Positions 35,301-46,711 of a stretch of 64,000 nt of DNA are shown here, piece by piece. The notes under the pieces are model-generated. The model did not search any database. It was not told the DNA's origin and saw only the letters and a program-made list of their open reading frames with translations. A program made the position numbers and the translations under genes. Each line of letters begins with the position of its first letter. Positions within the stretch are counted from its first letter, which is position 1. This DNA comes from Parelaphostrongylus tenuis (lineage: Eukaryota; Nematoda; Chromadorea; Rhabditida; Metastrongylidae). The stretch is taken from positions 1 through 64,000 of the forward strand of contig JAHQIW010000100.1 of assembly GCA_019055375.1 (NCBI GenBank), read 5' to 3'.

Positions 35301-35580
35301 AGATAATCACTTCTTGAGCCGCGCATGTGGTCTGTTATACAGGGCAAGCATATGTTGGTCGTCGCTGTTCTTTCATAGGGGACTGAGCACCTAGAGGAGA
35401 CTGGCAAAATTCGTAAGAGTACCGCCCGACTGATGAGACTGTCAAGGTCGAAACAGGTAAATCAAGCTTTATAAGTCCTCCCTATATAACAGATCACATG
35501 TATGGCTCAAAAAGTGATTATCTGGCATATGGAAATTTGAGCGTGGTCTTAAGAAACACTCAAAACGAAAAACAAGATAA
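35301..35580 (+). mobile_element. Family A hammerhead repeat, foldback form
   Basis: The left end (AGATAATCACTTCTTGAGCC, GCGCATGTGGTCTGTTATA) is the inverse of the right end (AACAGATCACATGTATGGCT, CAAAAAGTGATTATCT). The hammerhead at 35424-35467 precedes the right end, and the boundary phrase AAATTTGAGCGTGGTCTTAA with GAAACACTCAAAACG follows at 35530. Confidence 0.75.
35424..35467 (+). ncRNA. Hammerhead ribozyme, stem III broken
   Basis: GCCCGA, then CTGATGA, stem II GAC/GTC with a 7-nt loop, and GAAA are all present. Stem III reads ACAGGTAA in place of ACACGTGT and stem I's 3' strand is TCAAGC in place of TCGGGC, so self-cleavage is unlikely. Confidence 0.6.
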
Positions 35581-36028
35581 TGCCGTTACAAATGTACTTT
35601 TAAAAGTATATCTAACAAGGAAGACATCGGTCCGCAAAATTGTAGTTCAACTTTCGGAACAAAATGTTCATTGCGACAAATTTTCGAGAAGAAAAAATGG
35701 CATTTCTTAGACCCTAATTTTCTATCAAGTTCAGTCGTTATGGCGCGATCATAAATTCTCCTTTGTTAATGCGGCGGCTGATGATAGGCAGAAGAGAATA
35801 TTGGTTGAATTGCACTTAATGATTCTGAAATGGGCGGTAAGCACGATCGCTCTGGGAAGTAACTAGGATAAGGAATGGAATGAAAATCACGTCAGAAGTG
35901 CTCGCAGAAAACAGCTAATCAGTCATTATATTTTGCCGTGGGGCAAAGATTTTCTCTTTTGCAGATGAAACCAATCTGTTGAGTTGAGAAGCGAATGTGG
36001 ACGATTTGAATGGCGTCATAGAGGTGAC

Positions 36029-37001
36029 TATAGCAACTCATGCAACATTCATTGCTATTTTTACATTATCTTCATCATTTGAGTGATAACATAATGAGTT
36101 TGATTGTTAAGGTAAACTTGGACGCGAGTGGCGGCGTTGTGCTATGGGAGGACTGGTGCGCAGCATGGACTGGAGTTTCGCAATCCATGGGCCGACGACG
36201 ACGAGAGTCGAGCGCCTTCGTCTGGTCCGTGCGGCCGCCGGGTTACCTTTCGTCTTCGTATTTGTTTCCTTCTCCCTTTAGCATACCGATCGCCTACAAT
36301 TATTGTTTATGACTCGATGTGGCCCAGTTCAGTTGTCGTCTGCTGACTTTGTCCACAAGACGTAATTATGTTCACCACCTTTTACTTTGACTGATTGCTC
36401 GATGACGCACTAGACATTGTGATTGCAAACCCAGGTCACGGAGACGTGCCCAGTGGTGGGGGTCGTGGACGACTCACCCCTAGGGATGGGTAGCTGGCTC
36501 GTGAGACGATCTCGAACATACAGTGTGACTTATGACTTATGACGACTATGATACTCACACATCGTCGACCCGACATACCGCCCTGGGGTTTCGTAATTCC
36601 GAGGCGACCACGATAGCCTCCCTGGTTCCCCCGTCTCCTGATTGACGTTTGCAAACCTTCTAAGTTGAATATGGTCAACTCTCGCTCTTTGTCCTCATGT
36701 ATGTGACTCACGCTGACATACTACTCATGTTACGAAATAGCTACTAGTCGAGCTACTACGATGTATTGATTTAACGACTGTTGCGAAATATGAACTTTTG
36801 CTCCGCCAATTGGATTGGTTGGCGGATATGAATGTATTATATGTAATTATTATTTATTATAGGTTGTTTTCTATTAGCGATTTATTCTGGCTATTATTCC
36901 TAATAAATTAATCCGCGTGGCAGGTATACTAACACATAGCATTCGACGGGCAGTATACTAACATAGCATTCGACGGGGCATTCAATACTGCAACCACTAC
37001 A
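36029..37001 (+). repeat. 5' LTR of BEL element
   Basis: 973 bp. It is 33 bp longer than the 3' LTR, from 6 extra bases near 36530 (CAGTGTGACTTATGACTTA region) and a 27-bp tandem duplication around 36930-36980 (two copies of GTATACTAACA..TAGCATTCGACGG). Confidence 0.92.
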
Positions 37002-37006
37002 AATTT

Positions 37007-37016
37007 TGGTGCATTG
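37007..37016 (+). promoter_or_regulatory. Primer-binding site, tRNA-Gly-like
   Basis: TGGTGCATTG begins five bases after the LTR and is complementary to the CCA end of glycine tRNAs ending CAATGCACCA. The match weakens afterwards (TCC). Confidence 0.65.
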
Positions 37017-37501
37017 TCCTCTCGAAACAACTCCGGACAACTACTCGACGTTCGCACAGAACGACAGAGGTAAGTCAGTTCATTCTTCTACAGCTTTCAG
37101 CACAGACTAGTGCATCCACGGTCCGACTCGACAAGGAGCTCGGGCACACACACGACTACGAACGCCGCCTACAACGGCAACAACAGCAACATCCTCACAG
37201 CAGGATACAGCCTACCAAACGGATTCACAGTCCCACAGAAAGACAGAGGTCACGAAACTTTAACGTCAACAGTTTCTTTACACTTTTCAGCATATTGTCC
37301 CACCATTACCATCGGGTGAGCGGACAAACAACACCATAAGGTCGTGAGAAAACAACCTCAGCTTGAGGAAACCTACCTACGGGAAGGCTTACGAAAACCG
37401 CAGTCCAGCAAGGTACCCTCGCAAAAAACCAACTAGGTTCTGGAACAAAGGAAACGCCGTCATCAACAAGTGATCATACGACTAAACAAGGAAAGATCCA
37501 G

Positions 37502-37542
37502 GTACGTCCAACTTTACCTGCTTTGAATTTTCATTCTTTCAG
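37502..37542 (+). other. Intron-like segment in BEL leader
   Basis: CCAG/GTACGT at the left and CATTCTTTCAG at the right bound 41 bp, the size of a short nematode intron. Further acceptors TTTTGCAG (near 37618) and TATTTTCAG (ending 37690) lie before the ATG at 37744. The last could serve cis- or trans-splicing of the Gag-Pol message. Confidence 0.4.
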
Positions 37543-37743
37543 GTCAGATTTGCCTAGTCTTTTGATTTTCGATTACACTTTGCTTTTCCATTTTCTGTTT
37601 TTGGTATACGTTTTGCAGAAGTTTCGTTATAAACAAACGTTTCTTCTTTCGTATTCTCTTTTCTTCTCGTTTTTCCGTTCGTATTTTCAGTTTTAGCAGC
37701 AACCTTACGACCAGTTAACGAGCGAGTCGAAGCCAAAATCAGT

Positions 37744-40731
37744 ATGTCACCCGTGCTCTCTTCAAGTCAATCTGTGCTCACAAGGGCATCTAACCAACTT
37801 GCGAGGGATTTAGACAGCAACGAAGCCATCATCAAGGATATACTGGGACTTCCTCAAGAAAGAAGAGAGAGCAAAGAAGACATGAACACATTACGAGTCA
37901 AGGTGCGAAGGTCAATAAACGAGCTCGACTTCCGAATGAACAATGTTCAAGCGGCACTGGACAAGTATAATGCCGCGGTAGACCAATTGGGCGCAAGTGC
38001 TGCGTCAGATAGAATTGAGATGGACAAAGTTGAAGAAATTATAGAAAAAACGCTGGACCTCTTGGACAGAGCTCAAGACCAGAAAATTAGTCTCATACAT
38101 TGTTATGACGAAGTGGATCACTCACAAGCGAAGTTCACCAGCAACGCAGGTCATAACGCACCCAGAGCGAACCTGCCTCCAATTCCAATACCGAAATTTA
38201 GAGGAGAAGTTTGGGAATGGGAAGCGTTCTGGGGAGCGTTCAACCACACGGTACACTCACAGGATATGGACGACTACTTGAAAATGAACTATTTGGTAGA
38301 TGCCATGGAAGGAAAGGCGAAAACATTTGTCAAACAGTACGAAGTATCCAGAGAGTCCTATCAAATGGTTATAGCTCATCTGAAGAACAAATACGGTAAC
38401 AAAAGAGCTCTGATAGACCAACTATTAAACAGACTTCATACAGCAGAAGCAAGGAGTGAACGCTTAGAAGATCAGGAGACATTGTGTGAATCACTATGTT
38501 CGATCATAAACCAACTGCGCTACAAAGGAGAGCCAGTAGACAGCATGTATCTTCAGCAGCAGCTCCTCAGGAAGTTTTCAAGAAAAGTTCAGAGATACAC
38601 CTTGGATCGAACGCATCAGCTGGAAACTGAACAGAAATTGGAAGCAGAAGGTTGCACGACAGAAGAATTACTCAACATGATCAGTCAATATATAAGCAAA
38701 GAGCTCACAATAGAAACCCAAATGGGAAGAACACGCAGCTTCAGAAGAGACTTTCACATAGAAGAGGACTACAGCGACCAGCGCACTCGAATCAGCAGCG
38801 GTACGCAAGGGACAACTCCATGCATCTACTGCAAAAGAACAAGCCACAGATCGGTTGACTGCGATGAACTGAGAACGAATGAAGAAAGAGTGAAGCACAT
38901 CAGAGCTCACAATTTGTGCATTAACTGCGGAGCACCGGGACATTCAGTGGCCAAATGCAAATCTGGACCGTGCCGAAACTGCGGCAAACAGGGCCACCAC
39001 ACCTCAATCTGCAAAGACAGAATCGTGCCACTGGACAATTCGGTAAGGAAAGAGGAGAAAGTTGAAACAGACGGAAGGCAAAGACGTGAAAAACGACCGG
39101 AGTCAACGAAGAAACACAACAATCCAAAAACGTCCAAAGCTAGCGCACTGATCGCGGACACTGCAACCAAAGCGGAAATTGTTGTGCAATCTCGGAAAGG
39201 CGAGGCAACGGACGCACAAATTTTAGCGGGAGAAGCTCAAGTTTTCAACAAAGACACCAAGGAGCAAGAACAAGTGTACGTGATATTTGACACAGGAGCA
39301 GATAGATCGTTCATCACTAAAGATCTGGCGGAACGACTAAAACTGCCGCAAACCGACTCTACGGACTTGACGATACACACGTTCGGAAATTTCGAACAAG
39401 TCAAGAAGAATTGCGGAGTTACAACCGTCCAGTTGCGTGACGCACAAGGTGAATATCACGACATCAAAGTAACCATAGTCGAAAACATTACAAACCCGCT
39501 GCGACGTACACCGCTAAGTAATCAGGATAGAACCTTCCTACGTGACAATAACATCAAGCTTTCCATCGATCCGCACACTCAAAGCATCAAACCAAAAATT
39601 CTCCTTGGATGTGTAGACCTCTTCTCCCTGCTGGACAACGGCTTAGCTCCGAAGAAGATACTACCTTCAGGACTACTTCTAATCTCATCAAAACTAGGAT
39701 ACCTGATAACCGGAGCACACGAAAGGGACCAACATGCGTCAAACGACAGCACACTTTTGTTCACGGAAACTACCAATCCTGATGACGATCGTGAAGAACA
39801 ATCCTGGAATGAGTTCTGTACGTTCGAATCAACAGGGATCCATGAATTCACAGGACCAACAGCAAAAGAACGTGAACTACAAAATATGGCCATATGGCAG
39901 CAGTTTGAAGAAACAATAGAGAAACGAGACGATGGCTACTACGTGAGTCTGCCGTGGAAAGATGATGCACAGACTCTTCCAGACAACAAGGGAATGGCCA
40001 TAAAAAGACTACACGCTACACTGAACGCTTTGCAGAGCAAGCCTACTATTTTGCAAAAATACCATGACACGATCCAAGAACAACTACGACAGAACATTAT
40101 AGAAGAGGTCGACGAGTCAAAACCAAACAAGGGAGCCATAGTACACTACCTTCCTCACCAGGCAGTACTAACTCCTAACAAAGAAACTGCAAAACTAAGG
40201 ATCGTATACGATGCCTCTGCTCATGCAAAAATGGCTCCATCGTTGAACGACGTACTCCATCAAGGACCTGTCTTATTGCCCCAAATCTTCGACATCTTGC
40301 TCAGATTTCGGATCGGTAACGTCGCTCTAATTAGCGATGTGGAGAAGGCCTTTCTACAAGTAAGGCTGCAAGAAGAGGATAGAGACGCCACACGCTTTCT
40401 ATGGATTCGAGACATAACGCAGCCAGCCAACCTTAGTAACTTGGCCGTATACAGATTTACGAGAGTCACATTCGGCCTCAACTGCTCACCATTTTTACTA
40501 GCCGGAACCATCAAACATCACTTAAGCAATTACATGGACTATCCGAGGCTTGGAAGAGCACTAACAGAAAATACGTACGTAGACAATGTAATCCTAACAT
40601 CATCATCAACAACGGAAGCAGTCAACATCTATAAAGAGTCGAAGAGGATCTTCAACGAACTGGGCATGAATCTAAGACACTCTCTCTCCAACGATCAAAA
40701 GACAACGCAGCAAGACGAGGCCAACTTCTAG
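37744..40731 (+). CDS. BEL Gag-protease-RT polyprotein, truncated
   Basis: 995 codons, uninterrupted. An N-terminal coiled-coil-like part is followed at residues about 148-300 by the Gag region typical of BEL (PKFRGEVWEWEAFWGAFNH). Three zinc-knuckle-like motifs follow: CIYCKRTSHRSVDC (about 360), CINCGAPGHSVAKC (about 394) and CRNCGKQGHHTSIC (about 411). The aspartic protease site IFDTGADRSF is at about 513. The RT starts around 815 (LRIVYDASAHAKMAPSLND), with the first catalytic Asp in ISDVEKAFLQVRL (about 862), TFGLNCSPFLLAGTI (about 915) and TYVDNVIL (about 944). The catalytic box is YVDN, not YVDD, a lineage variant or a fault. The frame ends about 50 residues later; the rest of RT, RNase H and integrase are absent. 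The ATG is the first after the TTTTCAG acceptor ending 37690. Confidence 0.9.
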   Translation: MSPVLSSSQSVLTRASNQLARDLDSNEAIIKDILGLPQERRESKEDMNTLRVKVRRSINELDFRMNNVQAALDKYNAAVDQLGASAASDRIEMDKVEEIIEKTLDLLDRAQDQKISLIHCYDEVDHSQAKFTSNAGHNAPRANLPPIPIPKFRGEVWEWEAFWGAFNHTVHSQDMDDYLKMNYLVDAMEGKAKTFVKQYEVSRESYQMVIAHLKNKYGNKRALIDQLLNRLHTAEARSERLEDQETLCESLCSIINQLRYKGEPVDSMYLQQQLLRKFSRKVQRYTLDRTHQLETEQKLEAEGCTTEELLNMISQYISKELTIETQMGRTRSFRRDFHIEEDYSDQRTRISSGTQGTTPCIYCKRTSHRSVDCDELRTNEERVKHIRAHNLCINCGAPGHSVAKCKSGPCRNCGKQGHHTSICKDRIVPLDNSVRKEEKVETDGRQRREKRPESTKKHNNPKTSKASALIADTATKAEIVVQSRKGEATDAQILAGEAQVFNKDTKEQEQVYVIFDTGADRSFITKDLAERLKLPQTDSTDLTIHTFGNFEQVKKNCGVTTVQLRDAQGEYHDIKVTIVENITNPLRRTPLSNQDRTFLRDNNIKLSIDPHTQSIKPKILLGCVDLFSLLDNGLAPKKILPSGLLLISSKLGYLITGAHERDQHASNDSTLLFTETTNPDDDREEQSWNEFCTFESTGIHEFTGPTAKERELQNMAIWQQFEETIEKRDDGYYVSLPWKDDAQTLPDNKGMAIKRLHATLNALQSKPTILQKYHDTIQEQLRQNIIEEVDESKPNKGAIVHYLPHQAVLTPNKETAKLRIVYDASAHAKMAPSLNDVLHQGPVLLPQIFDILLRFRIGNVALISDVEKAFLQVRLQEEDRDATRFLWIRDITQPANLSNLAVYRFTRVTFGLNCSPFLLAGTIKHHLSNYMDYPRLGRALTENTYVDNVILTSSSTTEAVNIYKESKRIFNELGMNLRHSLSNDQKTTQQDEANF

Positions 40732-40876
40732 CAATCCACTGACGTCAACGCAAAAGACACAATCACCTAAGTTTAATTTTGTACCTTAATTGTTACACGT
40801 CACTAACCACGTCATTGCAGGTTCTACCACGGTCAAGGACGAAACAACGAGCAGAGTGGACAACGAACCTCGCCTT

Positions 40877-40886
40877 CTCGGGGGCC
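40877..40886 (+). promoter_or_regulatory. Plus-strand priming tract (G-rich)
   Basis: CTCGGGGGCC lies three bases before the 3' LTR, where the polypurine tract of an LTR element belongs. It is G-rich but not purely purine. Confidence 0.45.
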
Positions 40887-40889
40887 GAC

Positions 40890-41829
40890 TATAGCAACTC
40901 ATGCAACATTCATTGCTATTTTTACATTATCTTCATCATTTGAGTGATAACATAATGAGTTTGATTGTTAAGGTAAACTTGGACGCGAGTGGCGGCGTTG
41001 TGCTATGGGAGGACTGGTGCGCAGCATGGACTGGAGTTTCGCAATCCATGGGCCGACGACGACGAGAGTCGAGCGCCTTCGACTGGTCCGTGCGGCCGCC
41101 GGGTTACGTTTCGTCTTCGTATTTGTTTCCTTCTCCCTTTAGCATACCGATCGCCTACAATTATTGTTTATGACTCGATGTGGCCCAGTTCAGTTGTCGT
41201 CTGCTGACTTTGTCCACAAGACGTAATTATGTTCACCACCTTTTACTTTGACTGATTGCTCGATGACGCACTAGACATTGTGATTGCAAACCCAGGTCAC
41301 GGAGACGTGCCCAGTGGTGGGGGTCGTGGACGACTCACCCCTAGGGATGGGTAGCTGGCTCGTGAGACGATCTCGAACATACTTATATGACTTATGACGA
41401 CTATGATACTCACACATCGTCGACCCGACATACCGCCCTGGGGTTTCGTAATTCCGAGGCGACCACGATAGCCTCCCTGGTTCCCCCGTCTCCTGATTGA
41501 CGTTTGCAAACCTTCTAAGTTGAATATGGTCAACTCTCGCTCTTTGTCCTCATGTATGTGACTCACGCTGACATACTACTCATGTTACGAAATAGCTACT
41601 AGTCGAGCTACTACGATGTATTGATTTAACGACTGTTGCGAAATATGAACTTTTGCTCCGCCAACTGGATTGGTTGGCGGATATGAATGTATTATATGTA
41701 ATTATTATTCATTATAGGTTGTTTTCTATTAGCGATTTATTCTGGCTATTATTCCTAATAAATTAATCCGCGTGGCAGGTATACTAACACATAGCATTCG
41801 ACGGGGCATTCACTACTGCAACCACTACA
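40890..41829 (+). repeat. 3' LTR of BEL element
   Basis: 940 bp, nearly identical to the 5' LTR. It is followed immediately by the GTGAC duplication. Confidence 0.92.
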
Positions 41830-42389
41830 GTGACTCTGAACCAAGGCATCCTGCATCACCTCTAAAAGTTATCAGAGGTGGATGCTTAAGGAGTACCGTC
41901 GGTACTTCGCTATCTCTCTGCTGTGTAAAAACGAAACATAATTTTTTGTTGCACATCTTGTAGACTAGAGTCCCACCACATTTTTGATTGTTATATACTC
42001 CGCAGATAGTACAGTGGCGTGATAATGTAATGTTGTAATAAGATACTTGACACTGTTCTCGACATATGTTCATGAATACAAGTTATCAGAACCAATGTGC
42101 TGGCTCGAATCTAGCCCCAGATCCTGTCCTGGAATGAACTAGGAGCGCCGTTACGTAGCTATCTTTAAGACGATGAGATCTGTCTGATCAGTGCTCTACG
42201 ACGCTCCCGAAAAAGTCAAAATCCTCAAGCAGCCCTCGAAAGAACACACGAAATGCTCAAAGACTTCTGTGGAGGATGAATAAGAGAACGAGCCAGATTT
42301 TTTGAGTGCTGTAACTAGCATAATAAATGTGCTAAGCGGTCGTATAGAAAAGAGATCTTGAACACACAAACATCGTACTCAAAATTGAT

Positions 42390-42690
42390 CTGCATGTTAG
42401 CATGACAGATGAAAACAAAGGCAGCGATGTGCATTCATCAGGCATTATAATGGAAGTGTACGACGTCTGAAGAAGCTGAATAATCAGCTCCGCCCTGTCT
42501 TAACAAAACTTCTGAGCGAAAATTGACTTCAATACAGATTCCTAACTTTGCCGTAAACAGAGAATTTCATTTACTAAATAAAAACACTATAATTGCAAAT
42601 TTTTTCACATAAACTTTGATGTGCTTGTCAAAATGTTTCATGACGGCATAGTACTCAAATGACAATTTCATCAAATCGTTGTGACAGTAT
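42390..42690. repeat. Segment duplicated at 11270-11600
   Basis: Counterpart of the duplicated segment between paralogues A and B. It starts 560 bp after the BEL insertion and has the same order of conserved blocks and the same orientation. No conserved reading frame is visible, so the conservation may be of non-coding sequence. Confidence 0.6.
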
Positions 42691-42699
42691 ACAACTTTC

Positions 42700-44380
42700 T
42701 TGTTGTTGGTATAAGAGAAATGTTCTTATGATAATTTGTACTATCTTCATTTGTGTGCTTGATCATTTTGAAATTTTTCAACTAGAGCGGCTGCAAAGCA
42801 GCAAAGTGACAGTGCACAAGATTTCTAGCGGCATTATCACTTAAGGGAAATCTCACATTAACCGTTACAATTCTGGTGCACCAACCTGAAGGGAATTAGC
42901 AGTCACTCGCGCTGAAAACGATCAGTAGTAGTACTTAAAACGGTGAAGCTCTTAGCCAACAGCAATTGTAAACGTCTAGACTTCACTGCACGTAAGACAT
43001 AAAAATTCTGTGAGATCAAAATCATTTACCTACCGGAAACTGTATTTATTTGAGCCGTTTCATACGAGAAATTTATACACAGAATAGCTCATCAATTCAA
43101 TATGCATTCACATATGGCAAACGCTCTGCTTTTATTTAAAGAGCAGCATTTCTTTCTTCCGAGCAAATTTCTCCAGATTGTGGGCATGTGGTACTTTAAT
43201 ATAAGTTTTTCATGTACCATCTGTCCCAAAAAATTTACTCCTGCAACTGTCAAAGAGAAAAATAAAGGGAAAGTAGCGTCAAGGCGGTGAAAGATGGTAA
43301 GCGATGTGCTGTTTTTCCTCACTCTACGATTAAAAAGAAAATTTTCATGTTCAAGATAACAAGTAGGCCTGAAATCTTTCAATCGCATTGGCAGCAAATC
43401 AGCGTTTTTGCACACTTACCGCTTTTTATGAGTTTTCTACTGATTGTCTTATTTGGACACTTACTGTAAGTGTATTTATCAAAATCGAAATGCCATTGAA
43501 TTTCTCTCAGATCAAAGTATTAGCCCAATATGTCGGTCAGATCACGCACGATATGGGGGCATTCCTCCTTGCGCTTCAGTTTTAGATTCATGGACATATC
43601 CATAATACTTACACACTAGAGTTGCCACCTTTTTAGACGTTTTGTGCTCCTAATAAAAATGGACGTTTAGACAGCTTCGTCAGTTTTTTTTAAATTTTTC
43701 AAAGTTGCGTTGAGAAGGCAAATTTATTAGTGCACACACCGTATGATGATTTTTCATCGGATTTGCCTACATACAGGTGGATAATGTGATTCGTACGGTA
43801 TCCTAGCTGTATAAGGCAATCCGAAATTTTCCATTCACTCAAAATTTACTTCAAAGCGAATGTTGTTTAATTTTGTTAGAAAAATCACCGTGCCATAGTG
43901 CAAGATCGACATTTTAGCTAGTCGACAACAGTAAAAGTCATTCTTTCGTTTACAGCTCCGAAAATGTTACCTGATGTGCCTTAATCGAGTTAGAAGATTC
44001 TTTCAGAAAATTTTTTTCACTATGCGAGTCCTCTACAGCGATGATCGACGTAGAGAGAGTTGAAGAGTTTACTCATAATTAATTGTTGACGCCAGTGTTC
44101 TCACGCGAAATCCAACAAATTCTGTTTTGTCTGTTTTAATGGTGACTATTAGAAAAAGCATCAACACTGTAAAATTATCGGCCTAGTTATGAGTTTATGC
44201 GAGCGATGAAGGAAACTGAATGAGCGTTTCCCTGTTCTAGCTGTTCCTTCTTGTAACAATAGCCGATAGCCGCAATCTACATGTACTTCTCGCAAAACAT
44301 ATAACATCATAACTTCGGAAAGAAAAAACCACGAGCCACTGGAGGACTTTCGCAAGCAGTTATCCTAACTAGGAAGAGTG
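42700..44380. other. Intergenic, no supported feature
   Basis: AT-rich DNA. A 107-codon minus frame (43092-43415) shows no recognisable domain and no homologue in the window. Confidence 0.35.
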
Positions 44381-44389
44381 TCAGAAGGA

Positions 44390-44880
44390 TATTCGGAACT
44401 GCCTTCCAAAATGCTCATTAAATGTACTCTACAAGCCCTTAACGAGGATTATCTTCTCGCGCAGACTGCAAATTTGAATGAGGCACAGCCAGCCAAGCAA
44501 GCAGGATTTTTAAGGAATTCTGGTGCATGGACCACCTCCAAAGCGTGTCACAGGTCATTGAAGAATGCCAGAATTATCGTATCCGTCTTGTTTCTATCTT
44601 TGTTAACTATGAGAAAGCGCTTGCCAGAGTCGACACATGTGCAGCCCTGTCAGTGCTCGTCAATCAAGCTGTAGACTCGTTCTAAATCAAACGACTTGTG
44701 ACTGCTATCAAAACTGTAGCAAGAAAATACGCAACACTATGCTTGAAGCAAGCCAGCATCATTTACGACTATTGAGCGAGAAAGAAATGAGTGAAAACTG
44801 TGCTGGGCTCGCACCACCAGCGAAGACTTGCAATTCTAGTATCCAAGTGAGTACAGTAGAAATCTGCTATGTTCAACAAT
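44390..44880 (+). mobile_element. RTE reverse transcriptase fragment
   Basis: Frames give LPSKMLIKC, then NEAQPAKQAGF, then HRSLKNARI/ECQNYRIRL, SIFVNYEKAFARVDT (RT first Asp region, usual form FVDYEKAFDSV), ALSVLVNQAVDSF and IKRLVTAIKTVA. This is the fingers-palm order of an RTE RT with the LDEAQP.EQAGF hallmark. The Asp of the usual YEKAFDS reads A. Frameshifted, no 5' or 3' ends found. Confidence 0.65.
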
Positions 44881-44889
44881 AATAAAAGC

Positions 44890-46555
44890 ATGGAAAATAT
44901 ATCACTCTCAACGTTGGTGATTTCTGATATTCGACCTCAACGAGTATCGCTGTAATACAGTGCATAACTGTATTACACATTAATCAGGAGTGACCTACTG
45001 ATCCATGAAAGTGATGCTGCTAATCTCCCAATTTATCACATATTTCTGGTACCAGGCGGGCCTAGTAGGCAGGAGGAAATGGAAAGCTTGGAGTCTGAGA
45101 TCAAACCATAGACCATGTGAGTGTTGTAAGTTACTTATGACTACTGCATTACATGAGCCCCTAATTGTGCCATATTCGAGCTTTTTGATGCTGTTATGTG
45201 ACAATGTTTATGGGATTTTTTATTTTACTTAAACGGATTCTTTTTTAGGAATCACGTGTGATTTTCTTTACAGAGTACCAATGAGCCACGAGGATTGACT
45301 TGATTTTGGAGAAGTCAGACAGCTGACTGAGTGCCGCACTGTTGAAAGACATTGTGTGGTAATATAAAGACGGCAGTCAATCATACGCAAAATGCTACTT
45401 TATGGTTTCCGTTCAACATTGTAAACTATTGTAGATCTCTACTCTAGCAATTCTGTGGTCATTCTCCTTCCAGTTTCGCTAAAGTACATCTTTTTGCCTA
45501 GACTCCTGAAATGTCTCCATTTGTCTTTCTATTCTGTGCATATTCTACCTCTCTCAATTAGACTACTCTTCGTCTACCTTGTTTTTATTCTTCATCAAAA
45601 AGCACCACAATATTTGCATAAAGTGCTTTATTTCTTACTGTTTCTCTTAAAGGAGTTTCAGCCTCAGCTCAAGAAATAAAAACACTACGATCACATCTTA
45701 ACTAAAGCAAACAGATTGATTCTCACCGCCATTTTTTACTTAGGCTGACTATTTTGATGATGCACCTGTGTGTTGAGCGTGGTGGTTATATTTTTTATAA
45801 TAGAACATATGTAATCTGACTATTAGTGTCTTTGATCACGATAGAATCTTCTGCACAAAAACCAATACTATACCTCAGCATTCACTTGAGATGCTTCAGT
45901 GTAAGTCTGATAAATTATCCACGTTGAGTTATCTTGATTTCATAGAGACATGCCCGTTAACCTTAAGGTGCCAATTCAAATTTTCATACGGCGCATACGC
46001 ATACGGCATCTTAGCATCTTAGCATACGGCGCGGTCGATTTGATTAATAATATTAGAGTTTTCTAATGAAATTCAAATTTCTATCACTATTAGAGGAAGT
46101 TTTCCCATCACTTAAATATAAAATATCATTGAAGAGATTTTAATAAGATTTCGGTAAGATACAACTCCAACGCCTCCCAATGAATAATGAAACAATCAGT
46201 TATTCGCCATGAATAAAAATCATTTTCTATGATGCAACTCAAAAAGTTTTTCAGGAAACCTTTATCAATACTGTTCAGAAAACTTGTAGAAAAAGTATGC
46301 TGTTAGTAAATGTGAATTCTTGGTAGAGTGTAAAGCAGCTAGTTGTAGATGTTGCGGGAACATTCCAAAAGTGGAATGAGAATAAGGATACTCAAAGATT
46401 ATTAAATAAGTACCAAATTTGCATTAAGGCACGAACCCATTCTTTTCGCCCCAGAAAGCGCATCGAGTAGCTTTGTATTTTCTAGGACTGTTAATGTTAT
46501 AGTCTAATTGAACTTCAAATCACCGGATCGTGTCGATCAGCATAAGTATATATTT
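44890..46555. other. Intergenic, no supported feature
   Basis: AT-rich DNA. A short tandem motif (CATACGGC, CATCTTAG) occurs at about 45985-46032. Nothing else recognised. Confidence 0.35.
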
Positions 46556-46668
46556 CACATTATACCTTTCCTTCGAGTGCTTTATTAAGACCACGCTCAA
46601 ATTTCAATAGATCCTTTCATTATTATTTGAGCCAACATGTCATGTGGTCTGGTAAGGGCTCTTGTACA

Positions 46669-46711
46669 GCCCGAGACACGTGTTTCGTCCTTACAGACTC
46701 ATCTGTCGGGC
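46669..46711 (-). ncRNA. Hammerhead ribozyme, core-mutated twin
   Basis: The minus strand carries stem I GCCCGA/TCGGGC, stem II GTC/GAC, GAAA, palindromic ACACGTGT and cleavage C, but CAGATGA replaces CTGATGA. The changed U is an invariant core residue, so this twin should be inactive. Confidence 0.75.

Larger units (their letters stand above)
36024..41834 (+). mobile_element. BEL/Pao-type LTR retrotransposon with target duplication
   Basis: The element 36029-41829 is flanked by the 5-bp duplication GTGAC (36024-36028 and 41830-41834). The LTRs begin TATAG and end CTACA, nearly complementary termini. Between them lie a primer site, one long Gag-protease-RT frame and a G-rich tract before the right LTR. 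The LTRs differ by only about five substitutions and two length changes in some 940 bp, so insertion was recent. Pol is cut off inside RT, with RNase H and integrase missing, so the copy is non-autonomous. Zinc-knuckle number, the protease site and RT blocks point to BEL/Pao and not Gypsy. It lies upstream of paralogue B. Confidence 0.92.

Noticed and set aside
36040..36312. 90-codon frames repeated in both LTRs (also 40901-41173) as proteins
   Set aside because: They lie wholly within LTRs and are duplicated with them; no protein features.
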